NCBI RefSeq assembly: GCF_003722335.1
Contig: NZ_CP026100.1
Coordinates: 3,508,001 to 3,572,000 of the forward strand
From: Caulobacter flavus
Lineage (GTDB): Bacteria; Pseudomonadota; Alphaproteobacteria; Caulobacterales; Caulobacteraceae
Reading direction: 5' to 3'
DNA: 64,000 nt
The notes under the pieces were generated by a model that saw only the letters and a program-made list of their open reading frames with translations, made no database searches and was not told where the DNA came from. The translations under genes and the position numbers were made by a program. Below, piece by piece: positions 9,183 to 18,208 of the stretch (its first letter is position 1; the number at the start of each line of letters is the position of its first letter).

Positions 9183-12100
9183 ATGACGTTCATGAGAAGG
9201 CTTTCGGCCGGCGCCGCGATCGGGGTGATCGCGATGGCCGCCGCGCCCGCGGTGGTCCAGGCGCAGGTGATCACCGGCGCGATCCAGGGCCGGCTGACCG
9301 ACGAGGCCGGCGCGCCCGTCGCCGGCGCCCAGGTGACGATCGTCCACGCGCCCTCGGGCACGACCACGACGGCGACCACCAGCGCCGACGGCGCCTTCTC
9401 GGCCCGCAACCTGCGTCCCGGCGGTCCCTATCGGGTGACGGCCAACTCCCAGACCTACGGCGCCAAGACGGTCGAGGTGCCGGCGATCAACACCGGCGAC
9501 GCCTTCCAGCTGAACTTCGCCCTCGACGGCGGGGCGGTCGACGCGGTGGTGGTCACCGCCGCCTCGGTCGGCGCCAAGGACCTCAAGACCGGCCCCAGCT
9601 CCAACTTCAGCGCCGCCCAGATCCAGCTGGCGCCGTCGATCAGCCGCGACCTCAAGGACCTGGCGCGGATGAATCCGTTCGTGGCCATCGACTCCACCAA
9701 CAGCAAGGCGCTGATCTGCGGCGGGGCCAACAACCGCTCCAACTCGCTGACCATCGACGGCGTGCGCCAGAACGACGACTTCGGCCTGCAGGCCAACGGC
9801 TATCCGACCCAGCGCTCGCCGGTGTCGATGGACGTGGTCGAGACCCTGGGCGTCGAGCTGGCGCCCTACGACGTCAACTACGGCTCGTTCGGCGGCTGCA
9901 CGATGAACGCCACCACCAAGTCGGGCGGCAACGCCTTCCACGGCATGGTGTTCTTCGAGAACACCAACCAGAACCTGCAGGGCAAGAAGTTCGAGTACGA
10001 CGACTTCCAGGACGGCACGCGCCAGAAGCGCACCCTGGGCGGCAAGTTCTCGGAGAAGACCTGGGGCGCGACCCTGACCGGTCCGATCATCAGGGACCGA
10101 CTGTTCTTCACCTTCAACTACGAGAAGTTCGAGCGCGTCGAGCCGTCGCTGACCGGCCCGGTCGGCTCGGGCATGCCCAACGAGGTGCCCGGGATCACCG
10201 TCGCCCAGGCCGAGCAGGTGCGCGAGATCATCAAGCGCGTCTACGGCTACGACCCGCTAGGCTTCACCGCCTCGCAGTTCCGCAATCTCGACGAGAAGTA
10301 CTTCCTCAAGCTGGACTGGAATATCAGCGACCGTCATCGCGCCACGGTGTCGTACCAGCGCACCTACGGCTCGAACCTCAACGCCTCGGGCAACACCCTG
10401 ACCGGCGCCTCGACCTCGCTGGGCCTGCTGTCGAAGTGGATCGAGCGCGAGAACAATCTCGACGTCTACAAGGCCCAGCTGTTCTCGAACTGGACCGACG
10501 ACTTCACCACCGAGCTGTCGGCCTCCTACAAGAAGATGGACAACCCCTCGACGCCGCTGGCGGGTACCGACTACGCCCAGTTCCGGGTGTTCGTGAACGG
10601 CGCGGGCGTGGGCCCCAGCATCTATGCCGGCACCGACGCCTCCTACCAGGCCAACGAGCTGACCACCTATCTGCAGCAGTACCGGGCCAAGGGCGTCTAC
10701 ACGTGGGGCGCCCACAAGATCACCGGCGGCTACGAGCGCGAGGCGCTGAAGATCTGGGACGTGTTCGTCCAGAACGCCAACGGCGCCTACGTCTTCGACT
10801 CCATCGCCGACCTCGAGGCGCGGCGGGCCTCGTCGCTGGCCTACGCCAACGCCGGCGACAACATCAAGGCGCACGGCGGGGCCACCATCCGCTCGGCGAT
10901 GAACACCGTCTACCTGCAGGACGAGTGGGCGATCCTGCCCAACCTGACCGTCAAGGCGGGCCTGCGCTACGACTGGTTCGAGCAGAGCGACAGCCCGCAG
11001 GCCAATCCGGTGGTCATGGCCCGCTACGGCCTCGACAACAGCGCCAACCTCGACGGCAAGCACCTGCTGCAACCGCGCTTCGGCTTCAACTGGCAGCCTG
11101 ATCCGACCCTGACGATCTATGGCGGCGTGGGCCTGTTCGGCGGCGGCTCGCCCACGGTGTGGACGGCCAACACCTTCTACAACACCGGCATCGTGCTCGG
11201 TAACGTGAACTGCGCCCGCACCGCCACGACCAGCGCCGCCTGCCTGGCGGGCCTCAACAACGTCGACGCCAAGACCGTCAATCCGGCGGTCCAGCAGCTG
11301 AACACCGCCAGCGCCGCGACGGGGCAGGGCCTGACCAACATCCTCGACCCGGACTTCAAGCCGCAGTCGTCTTGGAAGGCTTCGATCGGCGTTCAGAAGT
11401 ACTTCGACTTGGGCCGTTTCGGCGGCGACGACTGGCGGGTCAGCGCCGAGTACATCCGCACCGAGGTCAAGGACGCGGTGACCTGGCGCGACCTCTACAG
11501 CGAGACCAATCCCGGTCCCGCCGCGCCCGACGGCCGCCCGACCTTCCTGCGTGGGCGCGACAACCGCTACGACATCTTCGTCACCAACACGAGCCAGGGC
11601 CATACCGACCAGCTGGGCGTGGCGCTGGGCAAGCGGTGGTCCGACGGCTGGCTGGACGGCTTGGACGCCCAGGTCTCGCACACCTACATCAACTCCAAGG
11701 ACGTCAATCCCGGCATCAGCACGGTGGCGGCGGCCAACTACAACGGCGTGGCGACCGACGATCCCAACGATCCGGGCCTGGCGACCTCGAACTACGAGTT
11801 CCGCAACCTCTCCAAGCTGTCGCTGAGCTATCGCCGCGAGTTCTTCTCCGGCTATCGCACGGGCGTCAGCCTGTTCGCCCAGCGCCGCTCGGGCCTGCCG
11901 TTCAGCTACACCTTCGACGTCGGCGCCAACGCCGCCCAGGCCGGCGACGTGCTGGTCGGCGAGAACGGCTCGAACGCCTCGCGCAATCGCCAGCTGCTCT
12001 ACGTGCCCAAGACCCAGAACGGCCTGGTCACGGCGACCAGCGACCCGATCATCTCCTATGCGCCGGGCTTCGACTTCGCCGCCTTCAACGCCTTCCTGCA

Positions 12101-12476
12101 GAAGACCGGCCTGATCGACTACGCCGGCAAGATCACGCCGCGCAACGCCTTCAAGTCGCCCGAGGTCACCACGGTCGACGTGCGGATCAGCCAGGAGGCC
12201 CCGGCCTTCTTCCCGCACGCGGCCAAGGCCGAGATCTATGTCGACATCGAGAACCTGGGGAACATGCTCAACAACAAGTGGGGCGTGATCCAGCAGGTGC
12301 CCAACCCCTACGTCTCGTCGAACATCGTGGCCCGCAACTGCCAGTTCGCCGGCATCGGCTGCGCCGCGGGGCAGGGGAATTTCTACCAGTTCGACAAGTT
12401 CACATCCAAGGCCGCCACCAGCTTCAACACCCAGTCCGTCTGGCAGGTGAAGCTTGGCGTCCGCTACAAGTTCTAG
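9183..12476 (+). CDS. TonB-dependent receptor, Oar-like, with N-terminal carboxypeptidase-regulatory-like domain
   Basis: 1097 residues from ATG 9183, preferred because AGGGG at 9170-9174 lies 8 nt upstream; ATGs at 9177 and 9192 are alternatives. A signal peptide ends near AVVQAQ. Residues about 28-115 form a CarboxypepD_reg beta-sandwich (ITGAIQGRLTDEAG), followed by a plug domain (SLTIDGVRQNDDFG) and a 22-strand-type barrel ending in the outer-membrane C-terminus LGVRYKF. It is an active outer-membrane importer powered by TonB. It sits 9 nt before the amidohydrolase gene, so the two probably form an operon: import, then hydrolysis in the periplasm. The palindrome upstream suggests induction together with the liv-type transporter. 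The substrate is unknown. Confidence 0.93.
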   Translation: MTFMRRLSAGAAIGVIAMAAAPAVVQAQVITGAIQGRLTDEAGAPVAGAQVTIVHAPSGTTTTATTSADGAFSARNLRPGGPYRVTANSQTYGAKTVEVPAINTGDAFQLNFALDGGAVDAVVVTAASVGAKDLKTGPSSNFSAAQIQLAPSISRDLKDLARMNPFVAIDSTNSKALICGGANNRSNSLTIDGVRQNDDFGLQANGYPTQRSPVSMDVVETLGVELAPYDVNYGSFGGCTMNATTKSGGNAFHGMVFFENTNQNLQGKKFEYDDFQDGTRQKRTLGGKFSEKTWGATLTGPIIRDRLFFTFNYEKFERVEPSLTGPVGSGMPNEVPGITVAQAEQVREIIKRVYGYDPLGFTASQFRNLDEKYFLKLDWNISDRHRATVSYQRTYGSNLNASGNTLTGASTSLGLLSKWIERENNLDVYKAQLFSNWTDDFTTELSASYKKMDNPSTPLAGTDYAQFRVFVNGAGVGPSIYAGTDASYQANELTTYLQQYRAKGVYTWGAHKITGGYEREALKIWDVFVQNANGAYVFDSIADLEARRASSLAYANAGDNIKAHGGATIRSAMNTVYLQDEWAILPNLTVKAGLRYDWFEQSDSPQANPVVMARYGLDNSANLDGKHLLQPRFGFNWQPDPTLTIYGGVGLFGGGSPTVWTANTFYNTGIVLGNVNCARTATTSAACLAGLNNVDAKTVNPAVQQLNTASAATGQGLTNILDPDFKPQSSWKASIGVQKYFDLGRFGGDDWRVSAEYIRTEVKDAVTWRDLYSETNPGPAAPDGRPTFLRGRDNRYDIFVTNTSQGHTDQLGVALGKRWSDGWLDGLDAQVSHTYINSKDVNPGISTVAAANYNGVATDDPNDPGLATSNYEFRNLSKLSLSYRREFFSGYRTGVSLFAQRRSGLPFSYTFDVGANAAQAGDVLVGENGSNASRNRQLLYVPKTQNGLVTATSDPIISYAPGFDFAAFNAFLQKTGLIDYAGKITPRNAFKSPEVTTVDVRISQEAPAFFPHAAKAEIYVDIENLGNMLNNKWGVIQQVPNPYVSSNIVARNCQFAGIGCAAGQGNFYQFDKFTSKAATSFNTQSVWQVKLGVRYKF

Positions 12477-12485
12477 AGGCCGACC

Positions 12486-13889
12486 ATGAGCGATCGCATG
12501 TTCAACACTCCTTCCGTTTCCGCCGCCCCGGCGGCCGATCTCTCGCGCCGCGCCCTGCTGGGCGCCGGCGGCCTGGCGGCGGGGGCTCTAGGCCTCGCTG
12601 CCTCGGCCCCGTCGGCTGCCGTCGCCGCCCCGGCCAAGGCGCCGGCCGCGGGCGCGACGTACTTCCTGCGCAACGTGCGCCTGGAGACCGGCTACGAGCG
12701 CGAGGGCGACGAGGTCGCGGCCACCCGCACCGAGCTCAAGACGATCAAGATCGAGAAGGGCGCCATCGCCGCCATCCTGCCGGCCGGCGCGGCGATCCCG
12801 CCCGGCGCGGTGGTCCACGACGCCGGCGGTCTTCTGATGCTGCCGTCGTTCCGCGACATGCACATCCACCTCGACAAGACCTTCTACGGCGGCCCCTGGC
12901 AGGCGCCGCGCAAGCGCAAGGGCGGCATCGCCGGCCAGATCAAGCTGGAGCAGACGCTGCTGCCCGAGCTGCTGCCGACGCTGGAGCCTCGCGCCGAGGC
13001 CCTGGTGGCGCTGCTGCAGGGCTACGGCACGACCTTCGCCCGCAGCCAGTGCAACGTCGACCCGGTGATCGGGACCAAGCACGTCGAGAAGCTGAAGGCC
13101 GCGCTCGACCGTCACGGGGCCGACTTCGGCTACGAGATCGTCGCCTTCCCGCAGCACGGCTTCGCCAGCATCGGCCTGGAGCAGCAGATGCGCCAGGCGG
13201 TGCGGGCGGGCGCGGCCTATGTCGGCGGCATCGATCCCACCACCGTCGACGGCGGCATGGAGCGGTCGGTCGACCTGATGATGCAGGTGGCGCTGGACGA
13301 GAAGGCGGGCGTCGACATCCACATCCACGAGCCGGGCGAAAGCGGCGTAGCGGCCATCTCCCGGATCACCGACATCACCGCCCGCAACCCGGCGCTGAAG
13401 GACAAGGTGACGATCAGCCACGGCTTCTCGCTGATGTCACTGGAAAAGCCTGCCCTGGTTGACCTGGCCGCGCGCATGGCCGGCGCCGGCGTGTCGGTGG
13501 CTTCCACCGTGCCGTTCGGCGGCCGGGTGATGCCGATCCCGGCCCTGCAGGCGGCGGGGGTCAAGGTGTTCACCGGCACCGACAGCGTCATCGACCACTG
13601 GTCGGTGTTCGGCAGCGGCGACGTGCTGGAGAAGGCCAAGCTGGCCTGCCAGCTCTACGGCTGGTCGGACGAGCAGGCCATCGGCCAGTCGCTGAAGATC
13701 CCCACCGGCGGGATCACCCCGCTGTCGCCCACCGGAGAGCAGCAGTGGCCCAAGGCTGGCGACGCGGCCGACTGCGTGTTCGTCGACGCCGCCAGCTCGG
13801 CCGAGGCGGTGGCCCGGCTTACGCCGCGCCAGGTCGTCCTGCACCGGGGCGTGGTCGCCGCTGGCGGCTTCAAGGCTGCCCGCGCCTGA
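12486..13889 (+). CDS. Exported amidohydrolase, cytosine-deaminase-like
   Basis: 467 residues. The N-terminus has a twin-arginine signal (SRRALLGAGGLAAG, Arg21-Arg22) and an Ala-rich region, so it is probably Tat-exported. Metal-binding features of the amidohydrolase superfamily are visible: DMHIHLDKTF (His126, His128), FPQHGF, DIHIHEPGE, ISHGF and GTDS, in the order seen in CodA-like deaminases. The expected reaction is hydrolysis or deamination of a cyclic amide or heterocycle. It is downstream of the TonB receptor with 9 nt spacing. Periplasmic location would let it process the compound before uptake by the Liv-type ABC system. A narrower substrate cannot be assigned. Confidence 0.87.
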   Translation: MSDRMFNTPSVSAAPAADLSRRALLGAGGLAAGALGLAASAPSAAVAAPAKAPAAGATYFLRNVRLETGYEREGDEVAATRTELKTIKIEKGAIAAILPAGAAIPPGAVVHDAGGLLMLPSFRDMHIHLDKTFYGGPWQAPRKRKGGIAGQIKLEQTLLPELLPTLEPRAEALVALLQGYGTTFARSQCNVDPVIGTKHVEKLKAALDRHGADFGYEIVAFPQHGFASIGLEQQMRQAVRAGAAYVGGIDPTTVDGGMERSVDLMMQVALDEKAGVDIHIHEPGESGVAAISRITDITARNPALKDKVTISHGFSLMSLEKPALVDLAARMAGAGVSVASTVPFGGRVMPIPALQAAGVKVFTGTDSVIDHWSVFGSGDVLEKAKLACQLYGWSDEQAIGQSLKIPTGGITPLSPTGEQQWPKAGDAADCVFVDAASSAEAVARLTPRQVVLHRGVVAAGGFKAARA

Positions 13890-13901
13890 GGTTGGCGGGC
13901 C

Positions 13902-13929
13902 GGTCCTGGAGGCGAATGTCCCCAGGACC
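13902..13929. repeat. Inverted repeat between convergent genes
   Basis: GGTCCTGG (13902-13909) and CCAGGACC (13922-13929) form an 8-bp hairpin in the 48 nt between the amidohydrolase and pnkp stops. It could end transcription from both sides, but no T run follows, so this is only a candidate. Confidence 0.4.
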
Positions 13930-13937
13930 AGCGCCAG

Positions 13938-16502
13938 CTAGAGCCGGGGATCGATCGGCTCGCTTTCCATCGCCAGCACGGCGAAGACGCACTCGTGCAC
14001 CTTGCGCAGCGGGGCGTGCTCGACGAAGCGCTTGAGCGCCTCGTGACCGAGCGCGAACTCGCGCAGGGCCAGGTTGCGCTTGCCGCCGAGACCGCGCACG
14101 CGCAGCCGCTCCAGATGTTCGGGCGCGTCGTACTCCGGACCGTAGATGATCCGCAGGTACTCGCGGCCGCGCACCTTCAGCGCCGGCTGCAGCAGGCCCT
14201 TGGCGCCGCGCGAGACGAAGTCGCGCGGCTTGACCACCATGCCTTCGCCGCCGGCCTCGGTCAGGGCCTCCCACCAGGCGATCGCCTCGGCGCAGGCGGC
14301 CTCGTCGGCGAGGTCCACGATCCGCCAGCGGGTGGGGGCGATGACCTTGTCGCCGGTCGCCGCCAGGCGGTCGGCCAGGCCCATGTGCCAGACGTGGTCC
14401 TGGTCGAACCAGACGCGCCCTTCGCTGGCCAGCAGGTGGAACGGCGCGACCTTCAGGTCGCCGATCCCCGACACCGGCCAGACATAGGGCGCCCAGGCCT
14501 TGGCGTAGAGGTCGGCGCGGGCGGCGCGGTCCTCGACCTTGGACAGCAGCTCCGCCACCGGCGCGCCGTGGGCGGCGGCGCGCGACAGGGCGTCAGCGGC
14601 TGCCGACAGCCCTGCGCGCGACGAGGCCGCGACCGGGGCGTACTGGGCGTCGATCAGGGCGCCGGCCTTGGCCGACCAGGGCATGATCTCGGCGTCCAGC
14701 AGCAGCCAGTCCGTGGCAAGCTCGTCCCACAGGCCAGCGGCGTCGACCGCGCCGCGCAGGCGGGCCAGCAGGGCCTCGGTCGTGGCGGCGTCGGCGAAGA
14801 AGCCGCGTCCGGTGCGTGTCCAGATCGCGCCCGTCTCGCCTTCGGCCGCGTCGAAGCGGGCCTTGGCCGCCTCGGCGGTCCGGCACAGGGCGATCACCGC
14901 CCGCGAGCCCATGTGCTTTTCCTCGCAGACCACCTGCGCCACGCCGCGCTCGCGATAGTGAGCGAAGGCTTCCTCGGGACGCTCCAGCCAGCCCTCGCGC
15001 GTGCTGGTCTCGACCGGCGACATGGTCGGCGGCAGGTAGGCCAGCCACTGGGGCGCCAGGGCGAAGCGGCTCATCACCTCGATCGCCGCCGAGGCGTTGT
15101 CCTCGGCCACCACGACGCGGCCGCGCAGCGAGGTGTCGATCCAGCGCCGGCCGCTGACGTCCTCCATGTCCAGCAGGTCGTCGGCCGCGGCCTGGGCCGA
15201 GCGTTCGCCGCCGGCCGGAACCAGCGGGCGCATGGGCTCGCACCAGACCTGGCGGGCGGGAACCTCGACCAGATCCTTTTCGGGCCAGCGCAGCGCCGTC
15301 AGCTTGCCGCCGAACACGCAGCCGGTGTCGATGCAGAGGGTGTTGTTGACCCACTGGGCCTGCGGCATGGGCGTGTGGCCGTAGACGACCGCGGTCTCGC
15401 CGCGATAGTCGGCCGCCCAATCGGCGCGGACCGGCAGGCCGAACTCGTCGATCTCGCCGGTCGTTTCGCCGTACAGCGCGAACTCGCGCACCGCGCCCGA
15501 GCCCCGGCCGATCATCTCGGCCTTGAGCCCGGCGTGGGCCACGGCCAGCTTGCCGCCGTCCAGCCAGACGTGGCTGCGCAGCCCGTCGAGGAAGGCGGGC
15601 AGGGCGGCGCGGAAGCCGCGATCGGTCCCGTCGTACTGGTCGATGGTCTGTTGCAGGCCGTGGGCGATCGTCACCTTGCGGCCTTCCAGCCAGCGGCCGA
15701 ACTTGCGCTCGTGGTTGCCCTGCACGCAGTAGGCGGTTTCCGCCGCGACCATGCTCATGACGATGCGCAGCACGTCGGGCGAGTTGGGGCCGCGGTCGAC
15801 CAGATCGCCGACGAACACCGCCTTGCGGCCGGCCGGGGGCGTCACGACGACCGATCGTTCACCGCCGGTCTCGCCCCAGGCCACGTCGTAGCCCAGCGCG
15901 GCCAGCAGGTCCTGCAGCTCGTCGGCGCAGCCGTGGATGTCGCCGATGATGTCGAACGGGCCCTGGTCGTGCCGCTTGTCGGTCCACAGCGGCTTGCGCT
16001 CGACGCGCGCGGCGTCGATCTCGGCCTCGCTCGACAGCTTCCAGACCTGGCGGAAGCCTTCGCGCTGCAGGCCGCCCAGGCCCTTGCGGATCTCCGACGT
16101 CATGCGCTGGACGACGCCCACGCCGAAGTCGCGGTTGGCGCGGGCCTTGTTGCGCGCAAAGCAGGTGTCGACGCCCGGGTCGATGACCACGGCGACGGGC
16201 AGGGCGTGCCAGCGCCGGGCCAGCTCGATCCAGCCCTTGCGGTCGGCGGCGCGCACGTTGGTGGCGTCGATCACCGTCAGGCGGCGATGCTTCAGGCGCT
16301 TCTCGGCGATGGCCTTGACCAGGTCGAAGGCGTCGCCGCTGATCGACTGGTCGGTCTCGTCGTCGACGACGAGCGCGCGGCAATGGTCCGACGAGATCAC
16401 CTCGGTCGGGGCGAAGTGCCTGGCGGCGAAGGTCGACTTGCCGGAGCCCGAGGCGCCGATCAGCACGACGAGGGCGAAGTCGGGAATTTCGAGGGTGGTC
16501 AT
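13938..16502 (-). CDS. pnkp: Polynucleotide kinase-phosphatase (Pnkp), RNA end-healing and sealing enzyme
   Basis: 854 residues from ATG 16502; the open frame reaches into hen1, but the family start MTTLEIPDFALVVLIGASGSGKS is clear. Three domains follow in order. A 5'-kinase has a P-loop GASGSGKS at 16-23. A binuclear metallophosphatase has GDIHG near 187-191, GDLVDRG near 232, GNHER near 262 and YGHTP near 374. A ligase-like adenylyltransferase has the nucleophile Lys529 in EEKHMGSR, then GEGMVVKP and LKVRGREYLRIIYGPEY. The family repairs RNA with 2',3'-cyclic phosphate and 5'-OH ends and needs Hen1 for ligation. It is the last gene of the rsr-HTH-hen1-pnkp operon, 38 nt after hen1. Confidence 0.96.
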   Translation of the reverse strand: MTTLEIPDFALVVLIGASGSGKSTFAARHFAPTEVISSDHCRALVVDDETDQSISGDAFDLVKAIAEKRLKHRRLTVIDATNVRAADRKGWIELARRWHALPVAVVIDPGVDTCFARNKARANRDFGVGVVQRMTSEIRKGLGGLQREGFRQVWKLSSEAEIDAARVERKPLWTDKRHDQGPFDIIGDIHGCADELQDLLAALGYDVAWGETGGERSVVVTPPAGRKAVFVGDLVDRGPNSPDVLRIVMSMVAAETAYCVQGNHERKFGRWLEGRKVTIAHGLQQTIDQYDGTDRGFRAALPAFLDGLRSHVWLDGGKLAVAHAGLKAEMIGRGSGAVREFALYGETTGEIDEFGLPVRADWAADYRGETAVVYGHTPMPQAQWVNNTLCIDTGCVFGGKLTALRWPEKDLVEVPARQVWCEPMRPLVPAGGERSAQAAADDLLDMEDVSGRRWIDTSLRGRVVVAEDNASAAIEVMSRFALAPQWLAYLPPTMSPVETSTREGWLERPEEAFAHYRERGVAQVVCEEKHMGSRAVIALCRTAEAAKARFDAAEGETGAIWTRTGRGFFADAATTEALLARLRGAVDAAGLWDELATDWLLLDAEIMPWSAKAGALIDAQYAPVAASSRAGLSAAADALSRAAAHGAPVAELLSKVEDRAARADLYAKAWAPYVWPVSGIGDLKVAPFHLLASEGRVWFDQDHVWHMGLADRLAATGDKVIAPTRWRIVDLADEAACAEAIAWWEALTEAGGEGMVVKPRDFVSRGAKGLLQPALKVRGREYLRIIYGPEYDAPEHLERLRVRGLGGKRNLALREFALGHEALKRFVEHAPLRKVHECVFAVLAMESEPIDPRL

Positions 16503-16540
16503 GCGATTACTCGAACGGGAAATTCTGCGGAGCGGCGGCG

Positions 16541-17926
16541 TCAGCCGGCCCGCGTGAAGACGGCCATCTGGGTCGGGGCGCCCAGCGCCTCGTCCAGCTT
16601 GCCGATGTCGTCGTAGGCGACGGCGTAGCCGTGGGCGCTCGCGACGCCCTCGGCCCAGGCGCGGAACTCGCCCCGCGTCCATTCGAACCGGTGGTCGGGA
16701 TGGCGGAAGGCGCCGGCGGCCAGGTTCGGGAAGAGGGCGTTGTACTCCGCGTTGGGCGTGGTCACGACGACCGTCTGCGGCCGCGCGGCGCCGAACACCA
16801 CCTTCTGAAGGGCGGGCAGGCGGTCAGCGTCCAGGTGTTCGATCACCTCGACCAGGGCGACGGCGTCGACATCCTCCCAGCGGCGGTCGCGATAGGTGAC
16901 CGAGCCGTGCAGCAGGGTCACCCGGCCCTCGGGCGGACCGCCGGCCAGATGCAGCTTCAGCCGCTTGGCCGCCCATTCCAGATCGCGCGCGGCGGCGTCG
17001 ACGCCGATCAGGCGTTCGACCCAGCGCTCGCGCACCAGTCGCTGCAGCAGCTTGCCCTCGCCGCAGCCGAGATCGGCGATCGCCTTGGCGCCGCTGGCGC
17101 GCAGGGTCTCGACGACCGCGGCCATGCGCTCGTCGTTCAGGCGCAGCGGCGCCTCCAGCGCGTCCTCGGCGCCGACCTTGCGCTCGGCGGGATCGACGGC
17201 CTCGTCGCGGGTTTCGGGCGCCAGCCGCTCCAGGGCCTCGCGAGCCAGGCCCCGGCGATGGATCAGGTAGCGGCGAACGATCAGGTCGCGGGCGGGGTGG
17301 GCGTCCAGCCAGCCTTCGCCGCGCCGCAGCAGCTTCTCGACCTCGTCGTCGCCGACCCAGTAGTGCTTGTCGTCGTCCAGCACCGGGATCAGCACGTAGA
17401 GGTGGTTCAGCAGGTCGCGCAGGCGCGCGTTTCCGGACAGGCGCAGGGTCACGTAGCGCGAGGCCTCGCCGTCGGCGCCGGCCACGGGCTCGATCGCGCA
17501 GGTCCACCCCAGCGGTTCGAACAGCTCGTGCACCAGCGCTTCGCCGCCGCGCGCGGGCAGGGGGGTGATGGTCGCCTCCAGGGGGATCGCCGTCTCGGCC
17601 AGTTCGGGCCGCTCGCGCGAGGTTCCGGCCATGGCCGTGCGCAGAGCGCGGGCCAGGGCCACCGACAGGAACGAGGAGGCAGCATAGGGCCGGTCGTTGA
17701 CGTACTGGTCCAGCAGGCCGTCGCTGCGGCCCTTGCCGCGCACCAGGCCGACGGGGTCGATATCCAGCAGCAGGGCCGCCTCGCAGCGATCCTCGCCGAC
17801 CTCCGGATAGAAGACGTGCGCCTTACCGAACGGCAGTTCGGTCTCGTGGGCGCGGCCCGGGTGCTTGTGCAGCAGGAAGCCCAGGTCGGTGGCGGGGCGA
17901 TGGGTGGTGGCGATCGACAGGAACAT
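16541..17926 (-). CDS. hen1: 3'-terminal RNA ribose 2'-O-methyltransferase Hen1
   Basis: 461 residues starting MFLSIATTHRPATDLGFLLHK, the hallmark start of bacterial Hen1. The N-terminal half (about 1-245) is the Hen1-specific part that activates Pnkp ligation. The C-terminal half is a SAM methyltransferase with DLGCGEG at 285-291. It has the Mn-binding signature EVIEHL (Glu360, Glu363, His364) and HPDHRFEWTR near 409-418. Hen1 methylates the terminal 2'-OH at an RNA break so that the repaired junction resists a second cut by a ribotoxin. It lies 38 nt upstream of pnkp and 47 nt after the small HTH gene. The pairing with Pnkp is the known bacterial Pnkp/Hen1 RNA-repair complex. Confidence 0.95.
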   Translation of the reverse strand: MFLSIATTHRPATDLGFLLHKHPGRAHETELPFGKAHVFYPEVGEDRCEAALLLDIDPVGLVRGKGRSDGLLDQYVNDRPYAASSFLSVALARALRTAMAGTSRERPELAETAIPLEATITPLPARGGEALVHELFEPLGWTCAIEPVAGADGEASRYVTLRLSGNARLRDLLNHLYVLIPVLDDDKHYWVGDDEVEKLLRRGEGWLDAHPARDLIVRRYLIHRRGLAREALERLAPETRDEAVDPAERKVGAEDALEAPLRLNDERMAAVVETLRASGAKAIADLGCGEGKLLQRLVRERWVERLIGVDAAARDLEWAAKRLKLHLAGGPPEGRVTLLHGSVTYRDRRWEDVDAVALVEVIEHLDADRLPALQKVVFGAARPQTVVVTTPNAEYNALFPNLAAGAFRHPDHRFEWTRGEFRAWAEGVASAHGYAVAYDDIGKLDEALGAPTQMAVFTRAG

Positions 17927-17973
17927 CGGAGGCTTTCGGAAGAAACGGTCAGTCTTGGCCAGGGCGCGCCTGG

Positions 17974-18207
17974 CTAGGGATCTTCGGCCGGGTCGAGCTG
18001 GTCGTACTCGCCCGGCCGAAGACCGGTCAGTCGGTAGATGAGCAGCCAGGCCTCGACGGCGGCGGCGACCGGACCGGGAACCGGCAGGCCCGCAAACCAG
18101 CGGGACACCGATGACCGATCCACCCCCAGGGTCTCGGCGAGCCGGGACATCCAGCCCCGCTCGCCGAAGAGGGTTATCGCCGCCTGCCTCAAGGCCTCCG
18201 GGCTCAT
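17974..18207 (-). CDS. Small helix-turn-helix protein of the RNA-repair operon
   Basis: 77 residues. Residues about 16-42 (SRLAETLGVDRSSVSRWFAG) are a Cro/C1-like helix-turn-helix; the acidic tail (LDPAEDP) and one further helix complete the protein. The start is 1 nt after the rsr stop, so translation is probably coupled. It could be a DNA-binding autoregulator of the locus; the GTTGC-N5-GCAAC palindromes before rsr and two Y RNA genes are the obvious target. An RNA-binding role cannot be excluded. No named family was recognised. Confidence 0.75.
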   Translation of the reverse strand: MSPEALRQAAITLFGERGWMSRLAETLGVDRSSVSRWFAGLPVPGPVAAAVEAWLLIYRLTGLRPGEYDQLDPAEDP

Positions 18208-18208
18208 C

